From Bacteroidota bacterium (lineage in GTDB: Bacteria > Bacteroidota > Ignavibacteria > Ignavibacteriales > Melioribacteraceae), in assembly GCA_018818165.1 (NCBI GenBank), contig JAHISP010000068.1:1-64000 (forward strand): a stretch of 64,000 nucleotides of DNA, given 5' to 3'. This document shows, piece by piece, positions 20,301-29,308 of this stretch. A model generated the notes under the pieces. The model was not told the origin of the DNA. It was given only the letters and a program-made list of their open reading frames with translations, and searched no databases. The number at the start of each line of letters is the position of its first letter. Position 1 is the first letter of the stretch. The translations under genes and the position numbers were made by a program.

Positions 20301-20711
20301 AAATAAATTAAATCCAAATGAAATTAAAATTACAATAAGATTTAGTATTAAAAATACTAGGAATAGTGCAAGCGCTTTACCGAAAACATACTCGACATTT
20401 GTCATTGATCTAATGTAGATCACTTCGCTAGTATCAAGTTTTTTATCGCGTTTAAGAAAATCGGAAGCTAAAAAAACAGCAATTACAGCAGCACCAATGT
20501 TAAACAGCAAAATATTAGTATACGGAATAGAAGATGTCATTCCGTACATATCTCGCGGTATAAATGATTGGAAAGTTTCAGTAAAAGCTGTAAGATTGTA
20601 AAGAAATAAAATTACAAGAATAATTCCGGAAAATATTCTAAAAAACCAACTTCTTAAAAGTGTTTTTACTTCATACTTAACGATAGTTAAAATATTATAA
20701 AGAGATAACAT
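17352..20711 (-). CDS. ABC permease fused to degenerate M1-like and golvesin-like domains (export locus, gene 2)
   Basis: About 1119 residues. The first ~300 form an ABC-2-type permease with about six helices (for example YTNILLFNIGAAVIAVFLAS). A periplasmic region of about 500 residues follows, resembling the M1-aminopeptidase-like part of Bacteroidota 'ABC permease/M1 peptidase' proteins. I find no HEXXH zinc motif in it, so it is probably a non-catalytic relative. The C-terminal ~130 residues (GYYDIYTHIIKPNAG, later WNLLGSFYLSAGEAKVSL and VVFADAIKWVER) match the golvesin/Xly-type beta-sandwich. The frame is open from GTG 20756, but ATG 20711 has GAGGG upstream and sits 19 bp after the ATPase stop. 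It likely partners that ATPase. Confidence 0.85.
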   Translation of the reverse strand: MLSLYNILTIVKYEVKTLLRSWFFRIFSGIILVILFLYNLTAFTETFQSFIPRDMYGMTSSIPYTNILLFNIGAAVIAVFLASDFLKRDKKLDTSEVIYIRSMTNVEYVFGKALALFLVFLILNLIVILISFGFNLFAQNNNILPSAYLYYFFLISVPTIIFITGLSFLIMTIIKNQAITFILLLGYIAVTLFYIGSKFYNLFDYTGIYLPFLYSDFIGFGNFTSLLLLRTLYFSLGISFIFFTTVLFKRLPQSPLLQKVTIVLAFVFLGIGLVTGFSYVNSFVSSADIRVSMKKLNNEYALLPRLTFTENKINLVHNGNSISVVSEIDAVNNNTQSLKQATLKLNPGLEITKITSNNAEIDFTRKEHLVILSFKNSIITNGKINLKFEYSGEIYDFACYLDQTDEMLNKPKRIWLFAATNQFSFITPSFVLLTQECMWYPTSGISYSFENQLSQPFDFTKFQLTINKENNLTAISQGIKLETNEANFVFVNDNPLPQISLTIGNYVEKTLSVDSVNYSLYTLANHNYYEEYSNELGDTLKPLIRELKQDYERELNISYPYNKLNLVEVPIQFTSYRRFWKTGYEYVQPQIVFLPENAIQLSEADFKLRERMQSRFGNRSNQVVLPIENQSNNFKNFVNGTLLDKSSRIRFRFNANPNEIDEKPYSIFSNFYYFTNHINSKKYPAINIAIENYLSIAEDNSSVGFARNILGVTPDESAAMKLSSKSLAEIVSDTTFNRYLNSIVKLKSKYFFVALANEIGKENLSEIIIQFLNESKFSSIDMQDFENYFRKYELDIKNQVDSWSNNKKLPGFYFTNIQNYKIVDNERERYQIKMNISNPSETDGFIKLTFNPRRERGGGFFGRDNSEEETIFEEFVKIPLGKTLSYSTVLDEEPGSLIMNTFLSQNLPLQQQVNFQEFGENKKAKPIVEKVVLNELDKFSSPYEYIVDNEDSGFVANNPQQSSWLKKFLNMEDSDTTKYIGVRPWSLPEAWRATINSDTYGKFIHSAHFAKSGEGKAVVNWKVNIEKSGYYDIYTHIIKPNAGFRRRDEESDSKKREYHYIVSHDDGDEEINLDFNNSEVGWNLLGSFYLSAGEAKVSLNNESENSVVFADAIKWVERN

Positions 20712-20730
20712 TGTTTCCCTCAAGATTAGA

Positions 20731-21642
20731 TTACCAATTAGAATTATTTCTTTCACTAGTCATTTCAGGCAAAAGATATTCAACAAAATATATATATGCA
20801 TGTTCAAGATTTGGAGCTATTTCCTTACCTTCGTATCCATTAAGATTATCTGCAACTAACTCAACTTCCCAAGAATCGTCAACTGGAATTGTTGATATTA
20901 CTGGATATTTCTCCTTTAAAAGATTTAAATCGGAATCATAAGCCATTATTCGGAAAACATGTCCTTTTGCTTTTTCAACAAGAGAATTTGGCGTTCCCTG
21001 AAACATTAATTCTCCATTTTGGAGTAATGCCATTTTGCTGCATGTGCTTGAAATATCACCAACAATGTGAGTTGAAAGAATAATTATTATCTCTTCCCTG
21101 CTCATGTCTGAAAGCAAATTTCTAAATCTGATTCTCTCTTCCGGATCAAGCCCGGTTGTTGGTTCATCCACTATTACAATTTTTGGATCACCAATTAATG
21201 CTTGTGCAATTCCAAGTCGTCTCTTCATTCCACCAGATAATTTATTTGCTAATCTATCACGGAATTTAAAAAGACCAACACTTTGAAGCATTTTTTCTAC
21301 TTCATCACTGCGCTTACTTTTCTTTTTTAATCCGGCAAGACTTGCAGAATAGTCTAAAAATTCCCAAGTAGTTAATTTTGAGAAACTTCCAAAATCTTGT
21401 GGAAGGTAGCCAAGCATAGTTCTAATTTCTTTTCTGTGTTTAACTAAATCAAAATCATTTACTGTTACTTTGCCAGAACTAGGAAGCATAAGTGTAGCCA
21501 TAATTCTCATCAACGTCGATTTTCCAGCCCCGTTTGGCCCTAAAAGTCCAAGCATTCCGCTTTCAATTTCAAGATTAATGTTATTTAGTGCCTTGTTGCC
21601 ATTACTGTATACTTTGGATAAGTCAGATATTTTTATATTCAT
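20731..21642 (-). CDS. ABC transporter ATPase (export locus, gene 1)
   Basis: A 303-residue ABC-2-type ATPase with an intact Walker A (GLLGPNGAGKST), Q-loop (YLPQDFG), signature (LSGGMKRRLG), Walker B (IVIVDEPTTGLD) and switch His (STHIVGDIS). After the nucleotide-binding domain comes a small C-terminal domain ending LEHAYIYFVEY. It is very similar, segment by segment, to the ATPase part of the RND-ABC fusion encoded downstream (shared RIRFRNLL, STHI.DISS.C and LE.AY.Y), which suggests duplication within the locus. The frame is open to 21711, but the domain begins at ATG 21642. It is the first gene of the operon; 187 bp separate it from the cyclase gene upstream, so the operon promoter is probably there. 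Confidence 0.93.
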   Translation of the reverse strand: MNIKISDLSKVYSNGNKALNNINLEIESGMLGLLGPNGAGKSTLMRIMATLMLPSSGKVTVNDFDLVKHRKEIRTMLGYLPQDFGSFSKLTTWEFLDYSASLAGLKKKSKRSDEVEKMLQSVGLFKFRDRLANKLSGGMKRRLGIAQALIGDPKIVIVDEPTTGLDPEERIRFRNLLSDMSREEIIIILSTHIVGDISSTCSKMALLQNGELMFQGTPNSLVEKAKGHVFRIMAYDSDLNLLKEKYPVISTIPVDDSWEVELVADNLNGYEGKEIAPNLEHAYIYFVEYLLPEMTSERNNSNW

Positions 21643-21829
21643 AAAGTTTTTGGTTAATGATATACAATTAATAAAAATAGCAATTTTATGTCTTAGACGT
21701 TTTGAAAACAAATAAGGTTTAAACTATAAGATTATTAAGAATTAAACTAATTCTGTAGCGCTTTCTGCAATTTTAATTCACACAAAAAGTCCATTTCCAT
21801 CTCAGGTTTTACTGTACAAACCAAATAAC

Positions 21830-24046
21830 TTACTTACTTTCCATTTTAAAAACACCACTCCAATTTATAGGTGGAATTAAATTAAAACTTTCAATCTTTT
21901 GATTTAAAGAAATTGCCACTAAATCCGAACTATAAATTTCTAAATAATTTCCAAGATTTTCATTTGCCAATTTCCAATTACCAGAATAGTAATTCTGTAA
22001 AATAATATTAAACTGATTAAATTGGATTTTAATATTAGCAAGCTCATTTTCTTTTAAATTAAAAACCAAATCAATTAACTCAAAAATTCTTACGCCCTTT
22101 TCCTTCCCTTTAACAGCCACATTATCTATTTCACGATAAATAAATTCATCACTAAGTTCATTCCTAGTAGCTTCCGAGATTAATATTTCTGAATTATAGT
22201 ATTTATTTAGAGCTTCAAGTCTGGCAGCTAGATTCATATTGTCACCAATACCAGTATAGTCAAATAACTGCTCAGAGCCCATATTCCCAGTAATCATATC
22301 GCCAGTATTTATTCCAATTCTTGTAATCAAATTTTTGAAGTGTTCAATATTTGAAAATTTATCAGATATTTTGTGCGACAGTTTTCTCATTTCAATTGCG
22401 GCAATACAAGCTTTTTGAGCATGGTTTTCCAAATCCAATGGAACGCCAAATAATGCAACTATTGCATCACCAATATATTTATCAAGCATTCCTTCATTTT
22501 TGAAAACAGAAGATGTTAACTCAGTCATATATTCTTTCAGAAATTTAGTAAGCTCGCTCGGTTCAACATTTTCAGAAATGCTGGTAAACCCTTTAATATC
22601 AGTAAAAAGAGCTGTTACATTTTTATATTCACCACCGAGTTTTAATTTTTCGGGATTGTTTAACATCTCATTCATAATTGATGAAGGAAGATAATGCCCA
22701 AATGTCTTTTTTATTTTCATTTTTTCTTGCAATTCTGTTTTGTAGCGATATAAAACTATTGCAATAAAAGAGGTAGTTGAAAAATATATTACTAATCCAA
22801 AATTTATGAGTAAATGAAATGATGAAAATATCAAATAATCACCAATGAACGCAACAAATAAAATTATTGGATAGAGAAGCACAGTCCAAGTTATATTAAA
22901 GCGACTAAAGAGATAGAACGATATTAACACCAAAATGACAAGTACTATAATTTGTAATTCTGTATTAATTGGTCTAATAAACTCGTTATGCAAGGCATTA
23001 TGGACAAAAGTTGCATGAAGTTCAACACCAGGATAATTTTGATCTATTGGAATAGTTTTTAAATCGTGCAAACCTATTGCAGAAGAGCCGACAAATACAA
23101 TTTTATCCTTAAAATATTTTTGAGGAATTCTCTTCTGTATAATATCCGAGAACGAAATATATCTGAAAGTCTTTTTTACACCATAAAAATTTAGATATGT
23201 TCGTCCCTCTTCATCAATTGGAATATTAATTTTTTCATCACTTTTGGAATAAAGTTTACAATAACTTTCAGTAAACGAAATTGAATCAATTTCCAAAGCA
23301 TCAAGCACTAATTGAAAACTGAAATTTGCAACTAACAAAGAATCGTAGATAAACATTGGCTCATAATGCCTTGTTGTTCCATCATCATCTGGAGAAATAT
23401 GCCCGAAACCTATGCTGTTTGCATTATCACTAAGAGATTTAATTGGCAGATTTGGGTTTGTAATTTTTTTTATTTTAGGCAAATACGGAAAAGAATTAAT
23501 AGGTATTTGCAGCATATTTTTAGGAAGTGTTATTAAATTTAATTCATCTCTAAAATAATTATCAAATGCTCCGAGAGTAGTAATTTTTGAGTTGTGTAAA
23601 GCGTCAGCAAATATCTTTTCAGTATTTAGAGATTTAATTACTGAAAATATTTTTTCTTTATCTAGATTTATCTTTTTTGAAACATCATCAGTGTAATAGC
23701 TAACAATTTCTGCACTTAAACTATCAGCTTCTGTGAAGAACATATCAAAAGCAATTGCTTTGGCTCCACCTTCTGAAATATAATTTACAACTTCTCCATA
23801 ATATGCAATAGGCCAACTTGAATATCTTCCAAGTTTTTGTATGCTTTTTTCATCTAGATCAATAATTACAATATCATTTATTTTCTTTTTTTCTCTACCA
23901 GCTATACTAATGTTGAATTTTAAATCATAAATAAATTTATTAATTCTATTAATGGAACCGCTAACTGGAGCCAATTGGAGAAATAGAACTGAAACTACTG
24001 TATAGATAATTATCAATCCGTAGACTAAAAGATATTTCCCTTTCAT
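21830..24046 (-). CDS. CHASE2-domain adenylate cyclase
   Basis: A 738-residue membrane sensor cyclase. After an N-terminal helix (residues 6-24) comes an extracytoplasmic CHASE2 domain (about 30-340) with the family patterns IVIIDLDEKSIQKLG, AIAFDMFF and IVFVGSSAIGLHD. Three closely spaced helices lie at about 350-420, then a class III cyclase domain (about 465-660). This has the metal-binding Asp in LFTDIKGFTS and in DKYIGDAIVALFG, and the TGIGDNMNLAARLEALN segment that favours ATP over GTP. A helical tail ends the protein. It should make cAMP in response to an envelope signal. It is the last gene of a three-gene minus-strand operon with the FecR-domain and NHL/TPR proteins. Confidence 0.92.
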   Translation of the reverse strand: MKGKYLLVYGLIIIYTVVSVLFLQLAPVSGSINRINKFIYDLKFNISIAGREKKKINDIVIIDLDEKSIQKLGRYSSWPIAYYGEVVNYISEGGAKAIAFDMFFTEADSLSAEIVSYYTDDVSKKINLDKEKIFSVIKSLNTEKIFADALHNSKITTLGAFDNYFRDELNLITLPKNMLQIPINSFPYLPKIKKITNPNLPIKSLSDNANSIGFGHISPDDDGTTRHYEPMFIYDSLLVANFSFQLVLDALEIDSISFTESYCKLYSKSDEKINIPIDEEGRTYLNFYGVKKTFRYISFSDIIQKRIPQKYFKDKIVFVGSSAIGLHDLKTIPIDQNYPGVELHATFVHNALHNEFIRPINTELQIIVLVILVLISFYLFSRFNITWTVLLYPIILFVAFIGDYLIFSSFHLLINFGLVIYFSTTSFIAIVLYRYKTELQEKMKIKKTFGHYLPSSIMNEMLNNPEKLKLGGEYKNVTALFTDIKGFTSISENVEPSELTKFLKEYMTELTSSVFKNEGMLDKYIGDAIVALFGVPLDLENHAQKACIAAIEMRKLSHKISDKFSNIEHFKNLITRIGINTGDMITGNMGSEQLFDYTGIGDNMNLAARLEALNKYYNSEILISEATRNELSDEFIYREIDNVAVKGKEKGVRIFELIDLVFNLKENELANIKIQFNQFNIILQNYYSGNWKLANENLGNYLEIYSSDLVAISLNQKIESFNLIPPINWSGVFKMESK

Positions 24047-24084
24047 ATTTTAACTTATAATGTTATAAATTTATGAGACATAGA

Positions 24085-24756
24085 TTACTTGTTCTCATTA
24101 AGCACATTTAACAAATCACTATTTGGAAAATCCCTTAAAAATATTTTCAAATGTTCATCAGCTTTTTCTTTATTATTTTTTTGGCTGTAAATAGCAATTA
24201 AAGAACTGCGAGCTATTTCACCTTTTTTTGTTAATGGCTCTTGTAATACAACTTGCTCAAAAATTGTAATTGCTTTATCGTAATCACCGTTTTGAAAAGC
24301 ACTATATCCATCATTAAAATTACTAACTATTGGCTCAGCCCAATAGATTGAATCTTCTTTTTCAATTGTTACTTCTGTACGTCTAATTCCAGCAACACCT
24401 TGAACTTTTGACGCCTCGTTTTGAGTGAACATAACATCAATTTTATTTTTCATTTTATCTAACCAATCGGTTTCCAGATTAGCTTTTTTCATTAAGTCTA
24501 TCACTTTTACAGAATTTAATTCGCTTATTTCACTAATAATACCATTATCCCATGTAATTTCAATTTCGGCATCTTTTGTTCCACGTATAACCCAATTTGA
24601 AAGAACATTCATTCCAACATCCAATGGTTTCCATTCAGCAACTCCCTCAACACTATATTCCACTGCTCCTAATAAGAAACTAATTTGCCCAACTTTAGTT
24701 TGAGCTAAAAGTGTACAACTTAACATTATTAAGAAAACAAATAATTTAATTTTCAT
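24085..24756 (-). CDS. Secreted FecR-domain protein with TPR-like tail
   Basis: A 223-residue exported protein. The signal peptide (KLFVFLIMLSCTLLAQ) is followed by a FecR-type domain (about residues 22-110) with the hallmark segments GQISFLLGAVEYS, WKPLDVGMNVLSNWVIRG and DAEIEITWDNG. About 90 residues at the C-terminus form a TPR-like helical region (AFQNGDYDKAITIFEQVVLQ). The frame extends upstream, but ATG 24756 has GAGG six bases ahead and starts the signal peptide. It lies 10 bp after the NHL/TPR gene and 38 bp before the CHASE2 cyclase gene. FecR domains next to CHASE2 cyclases suggest a shared periplasmic sensing role, which is inference. Confidence 0.88.
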   Translation of the reverse strand: MKIKLFVFLIMLSCTLLAQTKVGQISFLLGAVEYSVEGVAEWKPLDVGMNVLSNWVIRGTKDAEIEITWDNGIISEISELNSVKVIDLMKKANLETDWLDKMKNKIDVMFTQNEASKVQGVAGIRRTEVTIEKEDSIYWAEPIVSNFNDGYSAFQNGDYDKAITIFEQVVLQEPLTKKGEIARSSLIAIYSQKNNKEKADEHLKIFLRDFPNSDLLNVLNENK

Positions 24757-24766
24757 TGTTGCCTCA

Positions 24767-27700
24767 CTAATTTTTTTTAATTTCTTTAATCTTTTTTGCA
24801 TAATCGGGATTAATTTGTTCAATCTTCTGATAGTAATCAATTGCAGCTTGTGTTTTATTTTGTTTTAAATTGCATCTAACAAGATTACCCAAAATACCTA
24901 CATTTTGTTGGTCATATTTTAAAGCACTTAAATACTTGCGTTCAGCATAGTCATAATCTTTTCTCAAAAATCCTAAATTTCCAAGATTAGTTAGTGCAAC
25001 AACATTTTCTTTTTCATATTGTAATGTTCGCGTAAAGTAAACTTCTGCACTTTCATAATTCCTTTTTTTTGCATAATAAACACCAAGTTTATTAAAAGTA
25101 AAAATATTATTTGGATATGAATTTAGTACCTTTAATAATTCATCTTCATAAGTTTTATCACTTGTTAATTTAAAGCTCTTCAAATCCTTTTCAAGTTCTG
25201 CTTTTACAACTTGAACATCCACGTTGTTAACAATTGGTGCTGGGTTTGGAAATGTAATTGGCGGATAAGTGATTGCTGCATTTTGAATTTCAACTAATTC
25301 AATTGGGCTGTTTGATTCTCTTTCTTTTGTATATCTGTCAGTGGCATATTTCCAACTTTCAACAAAAGAGTTTTTTCCAATAACTGTAGATTCAAGAGGC
25401 AGCCAAACTTTATTGTATTTGATTATTACTTGAGCATCCGAAAGTCCATTCTCCTCAATCTCACTGGGAATAATTCCGGTATTTAATGCCAGGAAGACAT
25501 GCCCTGGTACATCAATATATGCTGTTTCAATTCCAAGCACTTCAAATAAATTTGAAAGAAGTGAGACCAAATCATCACAATCTCCAACTTTTTTAATTAA
25601 AGTTTGGTTCGGAAACTGAACATAATCAATTGAGTTTAACTTTGAAACTATCTCATAAGATGTAGTGGGGTCTTGAACATAATTTAAATTCATTTGGCGT
25701 AAATATTCCCAAATTTGTGCAGCTTGCAAAATTGGTTTAGGAATTTTATTAAACCGATTATCATTAAAACTTGTTTTTGCAATTATTTCTGAAGTAACAA
25801 AACTTCTTAATTTCTCATCTCTCGAATTAATAAAACTAGCTAAATGTTTTTTATCTTCCCAAGAAATTGAATTTAGTTGATATACTTTTATTACTGTTTT
25901 CTTTTCAATTTTTTCCACTTTGCTTTCTTTAATATACGAAGCCGTTACAGTAACATCATAAGATTTATCTTCCACAAGAGAATTAGTAATAAGAGAATTA
26001 TCCAATTGCAGATAAACCAAGTTTTCGCTTACTTCATTTGGATAAATTATTGGGACTATAATTGTAGCTGGTGATGTAACTAAACCTGGAGCATTTATCT
26101 CAATTGAAATATCATCAAAGACTTCATTTTTAGTATTAAAAATTGTAACCGAACCAATTGGTTGTGAAGAATAATAACCTAAATAAGATGGAAATATATC
26201 ATCAAAATCTATAACCGTAATTTCAATTGGAGGACGGCTTTTATTATATTTTTCTCTAGCTAATAGAGCATTTCCCAACTCTGATTCAATCTCCTTGCTA
26301 TCAGGAAATAATTTATTTGCTGTAGTTAAATGTTTAACTGCTAAATCCAAATTCTTTAATCGCGCATAAATTCTTCCAAGATTAAATGCAGCTTCCACAC
26401 TTGTTGTATTTAATTCAAGCGCCCTTTCATAAGCAGTAATTGCATCTTCATAATTATTAAGTTTTACTAAATCAGCCCCATAATCTAAAAGTACCTTATA
26501 ATTAGTATTATCTAATTTAATTGATCTATCATATGCTTCTATAGCTGCTTTCATATTTCTTTTTTTCGAATTTGCCAGAGCAAGATAATAGTAAGTCTCT
26601 GCATTTGTATTGTCAAGTTTAATAGATTTTTCTATTTGAAATTCAGCATTTGCAAAATCTCCTTTTTCAATTAATGCTTTTCCTCTTGCTGCAAAAAGTT
26701 TAGCTCCTTCAATTCCATTATTTTCTGCAAGTTGATAAAAATTAATTGCATCCTCAATTAAATTGCTTTCAACAAGTAAATTACCAGCTTTTATGTAATA
26801 ATCCTCATTGCTATATTTAATTGCAAGATTTTTATATATGCTGCTTGCCTCAAAATACTTGTTTAGTTTTGAATAACTTTCTGCCAAGCTTACAAGCAAT
26901 TTTTCATCATCGGGAAATAAACTAAGTGCGGATTTGCACGATATTTCAGCACCTTGATAATCTTTTGCCAATAATTTTAAGCGTATAAGCTGCGACCATA
27001 TTTTAAGTTTATCAGGAATAAGAGCTACGCATTCTTCCAATTTTTGAACACCCTCACTAAATTTCATTAATTTTTTATATTGATTACTTTCCTCCAAATA
27101 AATAGTTGGTTCTAACGGACTAATTTTTTTCATTTCATCGTAATACTTTAAAACTAAGTCATAATTATTTTCATTATTTGCTACCCTTATTACTGTGGAA
27201 TATATATTTATTATCTCATTATTAATAGCTTTTTCATTAAGAGCTTTTACCGAAAGCAATTTCTCAATACTCTGCTTTGCATCTGTTTCTTTCAATTTTA
27301 AATAATATGAATATTCATCAACAACACTTTTTGAGAAATCACTTTTAAAACTATCTGCGGAAACTGATTGAACCACATATTCGAAAATGAAATTTGAATT
27401 TTTGTAATTAATATTGTAGCTATTATTGTTTGTTTCACTTAGGGGAATAAATTTTTCATCATTAGGCTTTTTTCGAGAAATAATATACGATGCACTATTA
27501 ACATCGTCGTTACTCCAAGTTAAAACGCCTTGCCCAGCATCGTTAACTATCATTTTAATATTTGTTGGAATTTTAGGAGCAATTGAAAATTTTATTGTTT
27601 GCTGTTGCTGTGTTTTATTATCATAAAAAACAATTTTGTTTTTATTTTTGTCAAATTCCAAATTGGATACATTCATAATTGTTTCAGAATCATTCCCTTT

Positions 27701-29308
27701 GGAAATAAATTGAGCAAATAATTTTTCATTTTTAAGTAAATATGCACTTCCATCATTTTCGTTAAAAAATAACAGAAATCCACCATTAAACGATTCAATT
27801 GATAAAAGCTTCGGTTCTGGAACTATTTGCGAAAGTGGATATGCAATAAACTTATTATCAGTTGTATTATTTACAAATATTTGCTCTTTGTTTTCGGATA
27901 ATATATAGAGTTTGCTATCGCTAAATGATAGTTTAAAAGGTTTGATATTTGTTAATTTTATTTCATTTTTAAAAATGCCATCATGTGTGTAAACATTAAC
28001 TCTTTCATTATCTGCATCAGCAATGTAAATATTTCCTTCTGAATCGGAGACTAAGTCTGTTGGTGAATCAAATTTGCCTGGTGTACTCCCCGATTCTCCA
28101 AACGCAAATGAATAACTTCCATTACTTGCATCAAAGACAAAAATTTTATTTTCGTCTTTATCAAGAACGTATAACATGCCATTAAACATTGTTAAAGCAA
28201 CAGGTTCCGAAAGTTTAATACTGCTTTGGGAAGCGCTTTGCGGTGTAATGGTATATTTTGGTTCACCATTTTCAGTGCAAATAATGCTATTATTTGTTGA
28301 AATTGTAAATTCGGCAGATTTATCAAAATAAATATCAACTGCCGGAATACGTTTTACATCTTTTACTATTTTCAAATCATATTTTGGAAGTACTGGTTTT
28401 ATTTCATTTCTTGGTTTATCACTAGTTACTGTAAAACTCTGTAATTCCCCAAAATCATTATCCATTATATAAATTACATCTTCGGTGGCATTTTGCGATT
28501 TGGAAATAATTCGAGTTGGTTTACTAAATTGTTGTCTACCTTTATTTGAACTTTTTACACCAATGGTATTTGTTAATGCTTTTCCAGTACTATCAAGATA
28601 AGCAGCATTTCCACTTTCAACATCAATAATATAGTATTCATTAAATGAGTTAATAGAAAAGTGGTTTGCTTTTTCCATTTTTGCTAGATTAATATTTTTT
28701 TTCTTTTCAAAATTTTCACTATAAACTTCAATTACATAATTGTAATCTGTTTTTGTTAAAACATGAACATTTCCGCGTAAATCAACATCAACAGAAATTG
28801 GATTTTTTATCTTAATTCCGCCTCTAAAAAGTCCTTCCGAACTAAATCTTAGTAGATAATCGTTTCCTTCATCAACTATATAAATATTAGAATTATTGCC
28901 CAAAGCCATATCAATTGGAGATTTAAAACTCCCTAAATACCCATCAGAATTTCCAAAAAATTTAATAAAATTACCTTCGGCATCGTAAATTAAAACCTTT
29001 TTAATGCTCTGATCTAAAACGTAAATATTATTATTTTTTGCTATTTCAATTGAAATTGGTTCTTTTAAATAATTTCCTTTTAATTGTGCTTTATTTGCTT
29101 GTAATTTTCCTTCTTTATCAAAACAAAAGATTTTTGCTAAACCATCATCTAAGAAATAAATATTTCCTTCGCTATCCACAGTAAAATCAACAAGGTTATC
29201 AAATTTAATTGTCTCACCACTAGATGGTATAGTAATATTAAATTTTATGTTGTAGGTTGGAAATGCTTGACTGGTAATGAACAAAAATAAAAACAAAACC
29301 CTTTTCAT
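24767..29308 (-). CDS. Giant secreted NHL-propeller, TPR and transglutaminase-like protein
   Basis: A 1513-residue exported protein, first gene of the cyclase operon. Signal peptide residues 1-16. NHL/6-bladed propeller repeats span about residues 25-480 (for example GKFDSPTDLVSDSEGNIYIA). A fibronectin-III-like sandwich follows (PTNIKMIVNDAGQGVLTWSN, about 590-675). A TPR array spans about 700-1010, then a beta domain. A transglutaminase-like domain follows, with catalytic Cys at about 1244 in KVGDCDDLVSLLSN and His in DVPGHVFLAL near 1269. A further TPR set closes the protein (about 1400-1510). The apparent Cys/His pair suggests peptidase or crosslinking activity, but the substrate is unknown. 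The architecture looks like a large periplasmic or surface scaffold feeding the FecR/cyclase module. Confidence 0.85.
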   Translation of the reverse strand: MKRVLFLFLFITSQAFPTYNIKFNITIPSSGETIKFDNLVDFTVDSEGNIYFLDDGLAKIFCFDKEGKLQANKAQLKGNYLKEPISIEIAKNNNIYVLDQSIKKVLIYDAEGNFIKFFGNSDGYLGSFKSPIDMALGNNSNIYIVDEGNDYLLRFSSEGLFRGGIKIKNPISVDVDLRGNVHVLTKTDYNYVIEVYSENFEKKKNINLAKMEKANHFSINSFNEYYIIDVESGNAAYLDSTGKALTNTIGVKSSNKGRQQFSKPTRIISKSQNATEDVIYIMDNDFGELQSFTVTSDKPRNEIKPVLPKYDLKIVKDVKRIPAVDIYFDKSAEFTISTNNSIICTENGEPKYTITPQSASQSSIKLSEPVALTMFNGMLYVLDKDENKIFVFDASNGSYSFAFGESGSTPGKFDSPTDLVSDSEGNIYIADADNERVNVYTHDGIFKNEIKLTNIKPFKLSFSDSKLYILSENKEQIFVNNTTDNKFIAYPLSQIVPEPKLLSIESFNGGFLLFFNENDGSAYLLKNEKLFAQFISKGNDSETIMNVSNLEFDKNKNKIVFYDNKTQQQQTIKFSIAPKIPTNIKMIVNDAGQGVLTWSNDDVNSASYIISRKKPNDEKFIPLSETNNNSYNINYKNSNFIFEYVVQSVSADSFKSDFSKSVVDEYSYYLKLKETDAKQSIEKLLSVKALNEKAINNEIINIYSTVIRVANNENNYDLVLKYYDEMKKISPLEPTIYLEESNQYKKLMKFSEGVQKLEECVALIPDKLKIWSQLIRLKLLAKDYQGAEISCKSALSLFPDDEKLLVSLAESYSKLNKYFEASSIYKNLAIKYSNEDYYIKAGNLLVESNLIEDAINFYQLAENNGIEGAKLFAARGKALIEKGDFANAEFQIEKSIKLDNTNAETYYYLALANSKKRNMKAAIEAYDRSIKLDNTNYKVLLDYGADLVKLNNYEDAITAYERALELNTTSVEAAFNLGRIYARLKNLDLAVKHLTTANKLFPDSKEIESELGNALLAREKYNKSRPPIEITVIDFDDIFPSYLGYYSSQPIGSVTIFNTKNEVFDDISIEINAPGLVTSPATIIVPIIYPNEVSENLVYLQLDNSLITNSLVEDKSYDVTVTASYIKESKVEKIEKKTVIKVYQLNSISWEDKKHLASFINSRDEKLRSFVTSEIIAKTSFNDNRFNKIPKPILQAAQIWEYLRQMNLNYVQDPTTSYEIVSKLNSIDYVQFPNQTLIKKVGDCDDLVSLLSNLFEVLGIETAYIDVPGHVFLALNTGIIPSEIEENGLSDAQVIIKYNKVWLPLESTVIGKNSFVESWKYATDRYTKERESNSPIELVEIQNAAITYPPITFPNPAPIVNNVDVQVVKAELEKDLKSFKLTSDKTYEDELLKVLNSYPNNIFTFNKLGVYYAKKRNYESAEVYFTRTLQYEKENVVALTNLGNLGFLRKDYDYAERKYLSALKYDQQNVGILGNLVRCNLKQNKTQAAIDYYQKIEQINPDYAKKIKEIKKN

